The notes beneath the pieces are model-generated. The model did no database searches, was not told where the DNA came from, and was given only the letters and a program-made list of their open reading frames with translations. From positions 28,200,559-28,264,558 of the forward strand of contig NC_079476.1 of the NCBI RefSeq assembly GCF_026230105.1: a stretch of DNA of 64,000 nt, in the 5' to 3' direction. Of the stretch, positions 1 to 11,473 are shown piece after piece (the stretch's first letter is position 1; each line of letters starts with the position of its first letter). Both the position numbers and the translations under genes were made by a program. The stretch comes from Diorhabda sublineata (lineage: Eukaryota; Arthropoda; Insecta; Coleoptera; Chrysomelidae).

Positions 1-1872
1 CCATACAGTACTTCTCTTCAGGAACACATACGGGGAGTTAAACAAGTAATTGACAGACTGAGAAAATTTAACTTAAAGGTACAACTGGACAAATCCGAAT
101 TCCTTCAAAAATCTTTCGTATACTCAGATCATATAATTACCACCGATGGTGTAAAACACAATTCCAAAAAAATTTCTGTAATCAAAAACTTCCCGATTCC
201 CAAAACCCAAATCGAAATCAAAAGTTTCCTTGAAAAAGGAATGCGAATAATTCATGATAAAGAATTCATAAACTCTTTTCAAATTTATAAAATAATTGTA
301 ACAAACGATCCTATATTACAATATACAGACTTTTCCAAACCGATAGTAGGAGCTATTCCCTTGGAGCAGTATTGGCACAAGGTACCATTCCAAATGACAA
401 ACCTATAGCTTGCGCCTCAAGAACCCTGAACGATTCAGAAATCAATTACTCTACAATTGAAAAGGAATCAGTTGCAATCGTATGAGCTTGCAACACTTCT
501 GTATGGACGACAGTTTCACATATATACTGACCATAAACCCCTAACCTGGCATTTCAAGTTAAAAAAACCCTACTCAAAATTGGTGAGATGGTGTTTGAAA
601 TTAGAAGAATATGAAAGAATTTGAGAGTTCTTACGAGAGTTCGAAAACTCTTTAGAACAGAAAAAACAATTCTACCGATGAGCAAAATCAATTAAAAATG
701 AATATTATCTGACATACAATTACAGCCTCCTAAAAATACCACTAATATACACCCAAATTTACGAGACGAACTTAATACACCTGGACAAAACCTACTACCT
801 CTAAATCCAATTCCTAAACTATTCATTCAGCTTTTGAAACCACTAACCAAGGATTTCCTCTTTTAGATGTAATTATTAATAACAAAGTTTAGTATATCCA
901 AATCTATATCAAAAACTAGATATCTCTCACGATACATACGAAAATCACAAGATAACAAAAGTTAAAATTCTAGAAAATGACAAAAGACGTTTTATATTCG
1001 AATTTTTAGTAGCAACACATTCTATCTTTATTTTAACATAGACAAGTTGTATCAAGATTTTAATAGTCTATTTAAGACATTTCTCTTCAAATCAACCAAA
1101 ACCTATCAAATGCACTAAATCAGTTGATACTGTATCAGATGAAAAAGAACAGATCCTTTTACTCAGAAATCACCACGAAGGCACAACCACACGCAGAGGA
1201 ATTCCAGAAACCTTCGAAAAATTAAAAGTAAATTACTTTTGGAGAAATATGCTAGATAAAAACCTTTTGTTCTGCTGCATCAAAACCATTCCAAATTATA
1301 CACATCAACGTTTTTGCTTACGACGTAAAATATTATCTTACCTTAACAGATGCATTCACAAAATTCGAACAAGCAATGCACATTCCTTCTAAAACAGCTG
1401 TTATTATAAGTACAGCTCTAATCAAATATTTCACATTGTTCGGAGTACTACCACAATTAATTATTTTAGATAAAGGTACAGAATTCAATGACGATACTAT
1501 TAAAGAACTTTTAGCATTACACAAAATTAATATACATACACCACAACTGGTCACCATGAGTCCAACTCTATAGCCGAAAGAGTTCATTCAAACTTGATTG
1601 AACATCTTAGAATACTACCAGAACTCTATCCCGACGAAGACGATTTAATGGATTATGCAAAAATAGGTTACAATAACCCTATACACACTTCTACAAGCTT
1701 CACCCCTTTTGAACTTTCCTTTGGTCCTACAGATTCTAGAAACCCGAACGAAATTTTTATGCCTCAAACTTCCTATAATAACTATGTAGATAATCATCGA
1801 AGAAAAAAACTCCCATTTCAGTTTCGTCTTTCGGACCGCCGAAGAAAGATTAGATGCCCCCAAATTCTATAA
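1..1872 (+). pseudogene. Ty3/gypsy (errantivirus-like) pol, 3' part
   Basis: The translation, read through frame changes, gives the end of a reverse transcriptase, an RNase H domain and an integrase in the order usual for Ty3/gypsy elements. About 500-600 encodes the RNase H stretch with YTDHKPLTWH. About 1170-1310 resembles the zinc-binding HHEG...W region of integrase. 1376-1660 carries the integrase core: LTDAFTKFEQA, then DKGTEFND, and in another frame the SNSIAERVHSNL segment that holds the catalytic glutamate. Several stops and at least two frameshifts break it, and the 5' end (gag, protease, most of RT) lies outside the window. It runs into an env-like gene on the same strand, which points to an errantivirus rather than a plain gypsy element. 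It is dead. Confidence 0.88.
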
Positions 1873-1879
1873 CTTAAAC

Positions 1880-4027
1880 AATAATCCTGACCTCCTACCC
1901 TTACGACTAGGCACAGCATATATAGAAACAGACTTTTGGACTTTCATACATGCTTATGACATTACAAATATAATCGACCACTTTTAAAATTTGAAGGACC
2001 AATATGATAATCTATACGAATCTCATTCAAATCATCCTAGCATATTTTACAGAACTTTACAGAATACTTTGATAAGTCCTACCACATAATTCAAGTAATA
2101 GAAAATAAAATCAAATAGGACAATTAAATTCATTATGGAGAAAACATGTGAAACGATCTCTGTTTGACGGAATTGGCTCAGCAATAAAATTTTTAACAGG
2201 TAGTTTAGATCAAGATGCAGTACGATATAACAAAGCTATTAAAGCCTTGTCTAAAAATCAAAATAGTGTCAAAACATTGCTCACACATCAAATTACATTA
2301 CTCGAATCATCTATTAAATCATCCTATCCCGCAACCAAGAAATATTGAGCTCACGTATTAATGATTTACAAAAAGAATTACGGAATTTGAAAACAGAAAT
2401 GATAGAAACTTACCATTTCTTTTCAATTGAACAATTTGATTCTCAATTTTCAATCAGCTTTCAAGTCATTTATGATATACTCTACAGAATTGAAGTGGCT
2501 AGTAAGTTTCACAAAAATTAATACTTCTCACAATTATAAAGCAAATCCAAATGAAATACTTTCAGAGATAATATCAGTTAAGAAAAATATTGATAAAAAT
2601 AACAAGTTCCTTTTTGAAACATCGTTGAATAATCTTATATATTAAAAAAATTGATGATTTCCATTCCGAGTCCGTTCAGGCGCTCTACCCAACGGATATG
2701 CTTAATTTTTTTTTTTTTCAATGAAAGGTATTGATGCACAGATAAGCCATCAACCATCGGATTTCATCTAATTTTGACCATTCTCAAGTTATTCTCAAAT
2801 GCGATTTCCCCCTGTACATTACTTATGGGAGTTTTTCACATACACACGATCTATCCTCAATATCTCAGGTTCTATTCAAGATAGAGACTTCATTTTGGTT
2901 TAAGAACACTCGCTGAAACACCCTCTTTCTTTTGAGTTTTTGAACACTTAAATCGGTTGAGTTGGAGAGGAGCTAGGCGCGGACATTCAATGTGGAGTTA
3001 TGGATTTTTGTAGGTTTTTGGCAATTTTTATACATTCAAAGATCTATATCTCAGGTTCTAATATAGCTAAAGAGTTCGTTCTTTTCTATTATAATGATTT
3101 CTGATACTTATTTAATGGATTCGTTGCGAGCGAAGCCGCGGGTAAAAGCTAGTATTTTATTATAAGAAGAAATTATTAAAGTTCGAATTTACAGTAAATA
3201 TAATAATATTATTTTTATATTAGAAGTACCGATTGTAGAATTTCTTGAATAAAACTACTATCATCTTTACCCCTTACCTACACCTTCAAACCAAAATTTT
3301 AAACTCATAATACCCCAATCCAAATTTCTCCTTTTAATGAACAAAACTATTACTCTACGAACTCCAAGTGTCAAGAAATAATTCAAGAAAAATTCATCTG
3401 CCAAGGATTACAGAGAAGAGCAATATGAAGTAACTCTCCTTGCGAAGTCCAGTTACTGAAATACTCTCAATTTACCTATAATTGCCGAGAAATCTCGCCT
3501 ACCAATAATGAAGTCAAAATTCAGAAATTTTAAACTGACCATTGGATTGTGATCACTCCGTATAGTGTTATAGTCAAACAAAACTGCAACAAAGACATTA
3601 CAAACTTTCCTGTGAACGTTAGTTATCTTACTTATCGAACTTAATAATAACGAATGTGACATTTTAATAGAAAAAACTTTTAAATCTAGAAGCCTAAAAT
3701 ATAAAAACAAATTAAATATTCGTACAAAATTTCACCCCAGATAATGTTAACCTGAAACCTGTGCATTTGGATTCAATCGATCTTAACAAAATGAACAATG
3801 TCATGAGTGCTATTCAAGAAGTCAGCTGAGAAGATAAATTCGTTACTCATTCATTTTCAAAGTATAGGTTTTTATTCAATTTTATTATATCTCATAGTTA
3901 CAGCCTGTGTTATATACCTAATAATTGAAATAAGAAGAAAGAAGAATCAACCTAAACGGAAAACAGCAAGTGAAGAAGACATTTTGGAAAATTTTCCTCT
4001 CACGCGGAACTCTGGTCCATCCCCATA
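1880..4027 (+). pseudogene. errantivirus-like env relic, split by a Helitron
   Basis: Downstream of the integrase lies an env-type open region in pieces. The piece at 2148-2348 begins with a basic stretch followed by FDGIGSAIKFLTGSLDQDA, which resembles the area after the cleavage site of insect retrovirus and baculovirus F-like envelope proteins. Pieces follow at 2427-2632 and, after an inserted element, about 3180-3800. The piece at 3807-4027 holds a hydrophobic segment (FYSILLYLIVTACVIYLII) followed by a basic cytoplasmic tail, as expected for the C-terminal anchor. Many stops and frameshifts mean no protein can be made. The family call rests on the position after pol, these motifs and the LTR just downstream. 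Confidence 0.75.
2633..3152 (+). mobile_element. non-autonomous Helitron, copy 1
   Basis: The 520-bp insert starts with TC after an A and ends with CTAG before a T, the A^TC...CTAG^T arrangement of Helitrons. It has no terminal inverted repeats and makes no target duplication. The 3' end has a GC-rich GCGAAGCCGC segment that can form a short stem about 10 bases before CTAG. A second copy at 62076-62764 has the same ends and mostly the same interior, which fixes the boundaries. It has no coding capacity, so it relies on an autonomous Helitron elsewhere. It interrupts the env-like gene. Confidence 0.88.
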
Positions 4028-4047
4028 GTTCTCTTTTAGGGCGGAGG

Positions 4048-4213
4048 AGTTGCGTTAATGAACATTGTTTATTAAGCTTTATTGCATAACGCCGACGAGG
4101 CAGTTTGTAAAATATATAAATATTGTAAACTTGTAATAGTAGTAGATTATGTTTTTGTCAATGTATTTAATAAACGTTTCTCAACGTGTAATCCGAAGTT
4201 CAGTAACATAATT
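4048..4213 (+). repeat. probable 3' LTR of the errantivirus-like element
   Basis: A purine tract (AGGGCGGAGG, 4038-4047) is followed at once by AGTTGCG, the usual purine-tract to AGT junction of errantivirus LTRs. A TATA-like run lies near 4109 and an AATAAA polyadenylation signal near 4169. The 5' LTR is outside the window, so the right end (about 4213) is a guess. Confidence 0.6.
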
Positions 4214-5374
4214 ATTGTATAAATAAACAGCTGATAGCCACAGACTAATTGAGATATTGCGCTCAATCTACACACGAACATAACGAAGGTTTTACCAATT
4301 CAATAAAAAAATGTTACCCATGTAAACTAGTATTTCCGAAACAAACGATTGAATCCAAGTGATAATCAACAAATTTCCGACTCTATATATCATTTTGAGT
4401 TTAAATGGTATTCAAACAGTATGAGAATAATGAACTCTTTTTGTTCCTATCTGATCTGTGACCCAATTTTACGCTACCATAAATTTAATTTACCACCCTT
4501 ATTTTTGTCCATACTAACTGCTGTCACATTTCTTGATTTATGTTGAACATTCCGTTTCATATTTCAAAAGATAATTACTACTACTACTGTAAGTAGATAT
4601 GTTGGAAAAATGTATAACTAATCATGATCGTATGTGACAGATATGAGGTAATTATTCCATACTTTTATGTAATGAATGAATATGTCAAACAAGGAAGAAA
4701 ATCTTGGAATGCTATGTTTTATCGAATGTTATTGCAGTTTTTTCAATTTTCTAGTATTTATCCAGTTTTGTGAGTGAACAAATAACATTCATATTTCACG
4801 TAGTGTACAAAAACCGATGTTTGAAGACTGTTTAGAACAAGTACCAATAATTGTGACACTTTTAATGACAACAGTGTTAAAAAATTTTTTAACACGGTGT
4901 TAAAAATATTCATGAAATCAAATAAAATTATGATAACAAAACACATCAATATTATCGTTTAACTATAACAATTACTAACATAAATGCCTTGTGAGGTTAG
5001 GGAGTATCTCTACACATTACTAGAATCTCCAGTACCAGCTTTGAGAGAAATTTTTCCGCTATGGCATTTTTATATGCAATGGAATAATCAATGGAATAAA
5101 CAAGGAATAACCTTGGTATTTATCTCCTTAATGTTTGCTCCTGAACACGATAACAGTAGCCTGCATATTGCTGTGGTTCTGGCAATTTCCCAAATATATT
5201 TTTATAACAATAAGGGCTCAGTGCAATGTACTTACGGAAATATTTAAAATACATCCCAATAATATAGAAAAAAATTACTGACTTTTTTGTTTTTGTGTTT
5301 GAAAGTTGTATAGCCAATTATTTATTTGTTATTTCGATATCTTTCATCAATGAATTACCTAAGTATACAATTAT
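4214..5374. other. no recognised gene
   Basis: AT-rich sequence. An 87-codon open frame at 4984-5247 (+) has no recognised motif and no supporting context. Confidence 0.4.
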
Positions 5375-5605
5375 CCAAGCCGACAGGCTCCGCATAATCC
5401 GAAACCAGTTGCAACGTCAACCATTAATTATTTATCATCTGGTGCCTCGAGTATAATCTTTTCAAATTGTTCATAATGTAAAATCTTTGATTTTTTAGGA
5501 CGATAACCTTCACTTTTCCATTGCCTTGAAATATATACTAACATCAACGCCTTTTTTACCTAAGGCGCTTGAGATGATCATTGAATATTTGCCCCACAAA
5601 GTTGG
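5375..5605 (-). pseudogene. Crypton tyrosine recombinase fragment (copy A)
   Basis: The minus strand encodes, with one frameshift and one stop, PTLWGKYSMIISSALGKKGV, then a segment with SEGYRPKKSKIL, then FGLCGACRLG. These match in order the middle of the best preserved copy at 13736-14847 (TLWSQYSML, SDGYIPKKSRVF, GIGGAMRCDEL). The arginine in GACR is the first catalytic residue of the tyrosine recombinase fold. The C-terminal half with the HxxR and tyrosine motifs is missing. No long open frame survives. Confidence 0.72.
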
Positions 5606-6094
5606 TGGGAAATTTTAATGAAAGCGTCTTTAGTATTTGTAAACAAGCGTTTGTTAGTAATTACAGCGTTGACTACGTTATGCAAAATATATCTCATGAA
5701 ATTTTTTTGTTGAAAGTACATTTTGTTCGTGAAATTGTACAAGATATCAATTTGAAAACGATTTTGTATTTTGGACTTCATAATTCACATGCAAATCCAC
5801 GATATACTTATTTTTACAGGTTTATGTGTTTATTTTATAATTACATCCACTCTCTATCGAGACCGGAGAGAACCTCTAAAATTTTCAACGGAAGGAAAAT
5901 TGACTGATTTTTTTTCATTTTTGATTAATATCGCATACCTGATCCTCAATAATTCGCTAGAAGTCTGTTAAAAACTATTCAAAACAGTGTTATATTAATT
6001 TTTATGAAATGAAATGGATGACGTAGAGTCGTTCCATAAAACGATAAATTCCCAAATTATGTTCATTTCTCGTATTCAACTAAATAATGAAGAA
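5606..6094. other. no recognised gene
   Basis: A 67-codon frame on the minus strand (5578-5781) adjoins the Crypton fragment and may include degraded N-terminal recombinase sequence. Nothing else was recognised. The plus-strand frames here look like chance. Confidence 0.3.
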
Positions 6095-6129
6095 TCCTAT
6101 AACTAACCTAAGCTAGGTTAGTTATAGGA
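6095..6129. repeat. perfect 16-bp inverted repeat, 3-bp loop
   Basis: Arms TCCTATAACTAACCTA and its complement are separated by AGC. There is no poly-T context or coding gene that would make it a terminator. It is probably a relic of a small palindromic transposon. Confidence 0.85.
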
Positions 6130-6335
6130 CTTTTTTACTTGTACAAGTTTTGTTAAATATTCTTTATTCAACATTCTCGACACTGTTGTCGTCAAGCCAG
6201 CTGGTTTTATTATAACTAAGAATAAGGACGCCCAATTGAATTGCCTTGACTATTTCCTTCGAAAAATTTAAGCCAACCAAAAAGCTGTAATATTTTATGT
6301 TTACCTAGCAACGATCAAATTTGAGCGATAATACT

Positions 6336-6371
6336 GCACTAGTGCAAATTATCGATAGTTTGCACTAGTGC
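6336..6371. repeat. 13-bp inverted repeat with self-palindromic arms
   Basis: The arms are GCACTAGTGCAAA and TTTGCACTAGTGC around a 10-base spacer with ATCGAT. GCACTAGTGC is itself a palindrome, so the site can fold in more than one way. Confidence 0.85.
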
Positions 6372-6501
6372 CAAATTTTCGTCTAGGTCTAGGATTAATA
6401 AACATCATTTGGTTTTAATTTTATATTTTAAGAAAAGGAACAATTATTGTTTATTTTAAATTAAATTTTTCTCAGGAAATAGTCTGCCAAAATGCCCTCT
6501 C

Positions 6502-6552
6502 GTGCATGTCAAATTGTCTCATAATTTAAATTATCAACAATTTGACATGCAC
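6502..6552. repeat. 16-bp inverted repeat, 19-base loop
   Basis: The arms are GTGCATGTCAAATTGT and ACAATTTGACATGCAC. This is the third strong hairpin within 460 bp, consistent with MITE remains. Confidence 0.85.
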
Positions 6553-6599
6553 TCGGGACATTAATATTGAAAATTTCCTTGTATTTTTGCCTTCCTTCT

Positions 6600-6960
6600 A
6601 TCAGAGGCAATATTCTCTCCACCCAGCCTAAAGGTTTGTCTCACCTATGATGCTTGCGTTTTCCACAGTTTGAGGTGTTTCTCTATACTCAAGTAACGGG
6701 TTTCACTGCTTGCTCGAGTCCTATCAGAAGTTAGGTTGCTTTAAGCGTTGCATATGAGTCCCCTATGGCCAAAAGCGTAACAGAAGCGTGCCTTGCTAGG
6801 GGAAAGGATGTGTCCTCTAGCTCCATTTCGTGTGTATCTACCTGCTTTTTTTGGTCCATAGATGCAGTAGCTGTCGCTCCCAACCGTGTAGTCTGTCCGT
6901 CAACTGATCAAGTGAGTAGGATTTCTATATTCTGTCAGGAGGTATCATGAGGATTTCCTT
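6600..6960 (-). other. GC-richer, possibly coding relic, unrecognised
   Basis: This stretch is visibly richer in G and C than its surroundings. The minus strand is open for about 46 codons and includes SMDQKKQVDTHEMELEDTSF. I do not recognise a family. It could be a degraded gag or a piece of a cellular gene. A 61-codon plus-strand frame (6765-6950) is serine-rich and looks like the shadow of the minus frame. Confidence 0.3.
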
Positions 6961-8890
6961 TGCTCTGAGTTCATTCGACTTATGTTAGCTTGGCAATGCC
7001 TATCTTCAATTCGAGGCGCAAAAATCACTTTAAAATAAATGAGCTTAGGCATTACATTCAATTGTCTTCAAACAATGTACACAAATAACCGAAAGTGTTA
7101 CAGAAAATGCGGGAGAAAAATGATCAATAAAAGATATCTGAATAATAAATCAGGTCGTGTTACATGATCGCCTTGATTTGTAGGGCGTGGAGCAAACTCA
7201 AATTTACACCTTAATTGCTTAATCCACCATGTTACTTCGCAATATGGTACACTAGGTAGGAATATCATAAAGAAGAGTAAGAACACTAAAGATTAACATG
7301 TAAAGTGGAAATCAGAGTATTTCTCACAATATTTACTTAACTAATGAGTGTATGTTTCTTCTTGCTACGCTTGTTAAGAAACAATAAGAATCGATAGAAT
7401 AGTTACCACGATCATTTGACTAAGCACATCCAGATTTCAGCCTATAGACAGCATCTAAAATCGATTGATACAAAATTTAATGAAAAAAATAAAAGCTGCA
7501 TGAAAAGAGCTTTGGGAAGAAGCTTTTCGAAATATTAGAAAGAAGTTTATCACTTTATCACAGTTCAGAAAACATTGAACATAATTTTGAATATCAATTA
7601 ATTACTCAAACTTCATTACCAAAAACCAAATCATGAAATATTTTCACGCACTAGAAAAAAATCACTCAACCAACATTTCCTTTTTAGGAAAATGTTGTAT
7701 ATGTTTATCGATAAGCAGTCTACATTTTTCATTGTTTCATCGTAATTTTCTTTATCTCAAAACCAATTAAAATGATAAACTTACCCTCAATCTCAGGTGG
7801 TTTCATACGTTACCTTAATATAAGGGTTACGGTGACATCTAATTAGCTCCCAAGGCAATTGACTCACAACCTTCAAGTTTCAACCTTCAAATAATGAATG
7901 CGCAGGCAATTTATAGCGTTTTTCCCAATTCAGTTAGTTTTCTCATTTTTTGAGAGCACTGTAATTCTAAAACCTATTCCTGCTAAATAAGATTTCTTTC
8001 TGGATAATTTATTTTTCTAATTAAATCCTCCAATTTTCTTGAAAAAATGCTGCTTTTCCATTACAATACTTTTCTATGAATCAAATACACGCCTAGTTCA
8101 AAAATTTGATCGACACAATAAGAAAAATTGAAATTTTCAATTTACTTTCAAATAATATCTAAAGCTTGGAAAAATGAATGTGAAAATTAAGCTAAAGAAC
8201 AATAAATGGGAGTGGTAGAAAATTTTTAATTAAAAATATGCTGGTTGTCGGAACGGATATCATATTTTTTATCGACTTTATTATTACTAAAACTACTCGT
8301 AAAATTCGAAAATAAACAAAGGCAATACTTATGTAATTTTCAATTTAATAGGGAAGTTTGAAATAAAAACCTTCAGGTGTTGATGGGTGAAATGTATAAA
8401 GAGTAAAACCACACACATTTGACGTGGTTAAATTAATGTTAAAAATATTAATCTATGGTTCTCATATATAAAATGAACAATATAAAACAGTTCACTTCGA
8501 TTCTTTTCAATATTTATTGGAAATAACAGAAATATAACATGTAAGGCGCATTCAGATATTCTATATTATACATTTATGAATCAATGTGAAAATTACGTGA
8601 ATTGTTTCGAAACATTTCACGGGTTATTAAACCTCGTTATTTTAGCATTCATGACTTTATTTCTGTTTTTAAAAAATTTTCTGTACACATGTGTGCGTAA
8701 AGTATGTTTCTTCACGCATTGAGAGGAGTAAGCTCAATTCGTATTTAGAAGAAACTATAGGTAACGCTTTTATTGATTCCTAAGAGAATATATTATATAT
8801 TGATCAATATTTTAATCAAAATTAGTACACAGCAATAGACGAATGCAATTATTGAAAATACTATAAATAAAATATTATACAGAGTTTTAG
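6961..8890. other. no recognised gene
   Basis: AT-rich, stop-dense in all frames, with no repeat structure noticed. It lies upstream of the GPCR exon and may be intron or 5' flank of that gene. Confidence 0.4.
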
Positions 8891-9310
8891 GTATGGAACG
8901 CCTCAATTATCTCTGAAGCGGCTTGTAAGATTTTCATAAATTTTTGTCTACAAGGATCTTGTGATAAGGCAGGTATTATGGTGGTATTTACATTGTTGTC
9001 AGATATTTATTTTTTCCGGAAAAATAATGAGCTCTGTTATTTCAAACGGATCATATTTCCAAATCCAAGTAAGTATATTCAATTACATCTAAAATATGTG
9101 GTGCCCCACCTCACTATGCGTGTGTGGTGAGGCAATATCTAAATAATATGTTTCTCAGAAAAAAAAATTTCTACTTCACAAATGTGGATCTACTTCTAAC
9201 ATGACACAAACATTTAATGTTTTGCAGGTTTTTGTTAGGTTTTCTGCGCCATGATTAGCATAAATATTTTACTGCACCAGTTTCGTTAAACTTTTTCCTT
9301 ACCTATTGAC
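8891..9310 (+). mobile_element. internally deleted Tc1/mariner-type element, copy 1
   Basis: The left end (CCTCAATTATCTC) and the right part (GCCCCACCTCACTA, then AATATTTTACTGCA and TTAAACTTTTTCCTTAC) match a longer copy at 17333-18105. The only coding trace is the transposase segment around APPHYA at about 9103. Most of the transposase is deleted, leaving about 420 bp. The right boundary is set by the end of similarity between the copies. Confidence 0.6.
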
Positions 9311-9650
9311 ACTAGACCTTGTTACGAGATTTGTATTGGCACATAAATTATTAACAAATATTCAAATTAAAGAGTTTATTCAATCGTAGACATCTAAATC
9401 TACAATATATATTCTAACTTTGGTGCAGATACTTCAAATGTAGCCGTAACTCCGAAATTATGGCATTTGGGTATAGAGAATATTACATGAAAAAAAAATC
9501 AATATTTCTCAAATATATACGGTGATCTATTTGAAATAACAAAGTTCATTATTTTTCCGGATTTCCCATAATACTGGCCGTATTACAAGACCCTTGCGCA
9601 CAAAAATTTATAAAAATCCTATAAATCCTTTGATTAAACTAAATTAAAAC
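9311..9650. other. no recognised gene
   Basis: Short AT-rich spacer between the deleted mariner and the Crypton relic; nothing seen. Confidence 0.4.
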
Positions 9651-10480
9651 TCAATATGAGTGATATGTGCAACTATCCAATTTCAATGCTTTAGCTTGGC
9701 CTAAACAGATGTGGGTAGATTCAGCAATTACAGTATTATTACTAATTTCAGTTAGTATTCCATAGGAAGAATTGCCGGTAACGAGCGTGGATATAGTAGA
9801 AATGGTGTTATCTTCCAATAAAATCTTATTACCATTATTTTCGGATGGAAAAGGGATATTATAACTCATTAATATTTATTTAGAATTATTATTTGTTTTA
9901 CTTAAAGTAGAGTCTACGTAAGCTAAACTCTCTGCAACTCTAGATAACATCCAGCCTCCGTGCTTTTTTACGGCTAGGATGTCTCCTCGAGAGTTTGTTA
10001 AGATGGTTGCGATGATCTTGCTAAAATAGATGTTTTTGCCCACTGGGTTGTTTTGTTAATTTATCATTCACATAATTTGAGAAGAATCTGGAAGTATCCA
10101 CCATAGGAGGTGATAAAGCAATATACTTTCTAATACAAGTCAAATAGTTTAGTTTTGAATTAGTTGGATTCAAAATAGTAAAAACCCTTTCTGTCCATTT
10201 TTTAGTTTCAGGAATTCTAATGATTGAGATTGTTTCCTTACCTGCAATAACCCCAATTTTAATTTTGTCAACTTAATATTTTCTCTATTCTCTTCCACGA
10301 AGGTGCGTTTTTTTGTAGGAAAAGTTATAATTATAATTCGTACTCAGATGATAATTATCGTTTTCGATTATATTTATGTCAATACCAATATTGTCATCTA
10401 GTAGTTTTGAAATATATTTTCAAGCTTGCCACAGCTTGTTCTAGCACTTGGAAGTTTGGGACATACCATTTGCAGATTCA
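9651..10480 (-). pseudogene. Crypton tyrosine recombinase, C-terminal half (copy B)
   Basis: Read on the minus strand, about 10270-10030 encodes IPETKKWTERVFTILNP, then RKYIALSPP and SRFFSNYVNDK. After a frameshift come KKHGGWMLSRVAES and AYVDSTLSKTNNN, which hold the histidine-tryptophan box and the likely nucleophilic tyrosine. The frame at 9869-9651 continues the tail and ends KLDSCTYHSY. The order and motifs parallel the copy at 13736-14847. The HxxR box region between SGQKHLF and the HGGW box is damaged. Upstream, to about 10480, is barely recognisable N-terminal sequence. It is inactive because of stops and frameshifts. Confidence 0.75.
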
Positions 10481-10974
10481 ATTTGAATAAATTCTGCTAC
10501 AAACATTCAATCACAGTATCTTTCAATCTTACTCCATACATTCTAAGTAGAAAATAGGAGAATGGAAAGATGCGTGACTATCATATAAATCAAAAGATGT
10601 GCCATAAATTTATTATTTTTTGTTATTCGAATTGCAAAAGGATATACATTCTAGTGTTTTTATATACTATTCCTACTTTAGATGCTGAATTATGTAAAGT
10701 AGCTGCTCAGTTTAAAGTGCTTTATTGTATAATGAGTTTTAGAATATACTTTTTTGTTATTTCTAATCCCACTTCTCCTGGTTATTAAAATTTTATCAAT
10801 TATTATATCATGTTTCTTGAAAACAAATTTCCATAATACATATGGTTTCATTCCAAAACTTCAATGAACTCACTTTTACCCCGCGGCTTTTGAATATCAT
10901 TATTATACTATGGGTATAGATATACAAACTTATATAACTTTCATATATTTATACTGACTTTCTTCTTATTACAG
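10481..10974. other. upstream flank or intron of the GPCR exon
   Basis: No coding motif was recognised. The end is a pyrimidine-rich tract (TTTCTTCTTATTACAG) that reads as a splice acceptor, so this is probably intron of the receptor gene. A 72-codon frame at 10570-10788 is not recognised. Confidence 0.45.
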
Positions 10975-11003
10975 ATTGTCATCGCGTAGAAAATAGTAGA
11001 AGC

Positions 11004-11069
11004 ATGAAGAATCAAGCGCGTATTACAAATATCCCATCCAATAACAACGATCATCAAGTTAACTACTGA
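11004..11069 (+). promoter_or_regulatory. short upstream ORF in the GPCR 5' UTR
   Basis: An ATG at 11004 opens 21 codons and stops at TGA 11067-11069, 23 bases before the receptor ATG. If this exon lies in the mature 5' leader, ribosomes would meet it first and receptor translation could be lowered. This is inference from position only. Confidence 0.45.
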
Positions 11070-11092
11070 TCGATAATTCGTCGGATAACATC

Positions 11093-11473
11093 ATGGCCGA
11101 AAACGATACTTACATAAACCAAGATAGGACATCATCGAATCTGACACTTCATACAATGGATTCAAATTTATCACATTTAAACGTAATAAATATCACAACG
11201 GAAATGCCTATTACGTACGCTATACCGTTATATGGTTACCTAATGCCCATCTTACTGATAATAACCATTGTTGCTAATACGTTGATTGTAATAGTATTGA
11301 GTAGAAGGCATATGCGTAGTCCTACCAATGTTGTACTAATGGCTATGGCACTGTGCGATATGTTCACCTTATTAGTTCCGTCACCTTGGTTGATCTACAT
11401 GTACACTTTAGGAAACCACTACAGACCCCTATATCCAGCTGGACTATGTTACGCATGGAGCTATATGCATGAG
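11093..11473 (+). CDS. first coding exon of a sex-peptide/MIP receptor-like GPCR
   Basis: The 127 codons encode the start of a class A peptide GPCR: an extracellular N-terminus with sequons at N4, N16, N25 and N33; TM1 (about 44-69) with N62 in IVANTLIV; a short first loop RRHMRSPTN; TM2 (about 79-103) with D89 in MALCDMF; and the start of TM3 with C119, which should pair with the second extracellular loop. YAIPLYGYLMPILLIITI and YMYTLGNHYRPLYP resemble the insect sex-peptide receptor (myoinhibitory peptide receptor) and its paralogue; which one cannot be settled from one exon. The exon runs from an acceptor at 10974/10975 to a GAG|GTGAGT donor at 11473/11474, phase 0. The start is the first in-frame ATG (ATCATGG context) after an in-frame stop in the leader. 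No later exon was recognised here. This is the only convincing host gene. Confidence 0.87.

Noticed and set aside
3453..3710. Minus-strand 85-codon frame
   Set aside because: It lies opposite the env-like relic and has no motif; a shadow.
6095..6129. Rho-independent terminator
   Set aside because: Bacterial terminators do not apply in this eukaryotic context, and no gene ends here.
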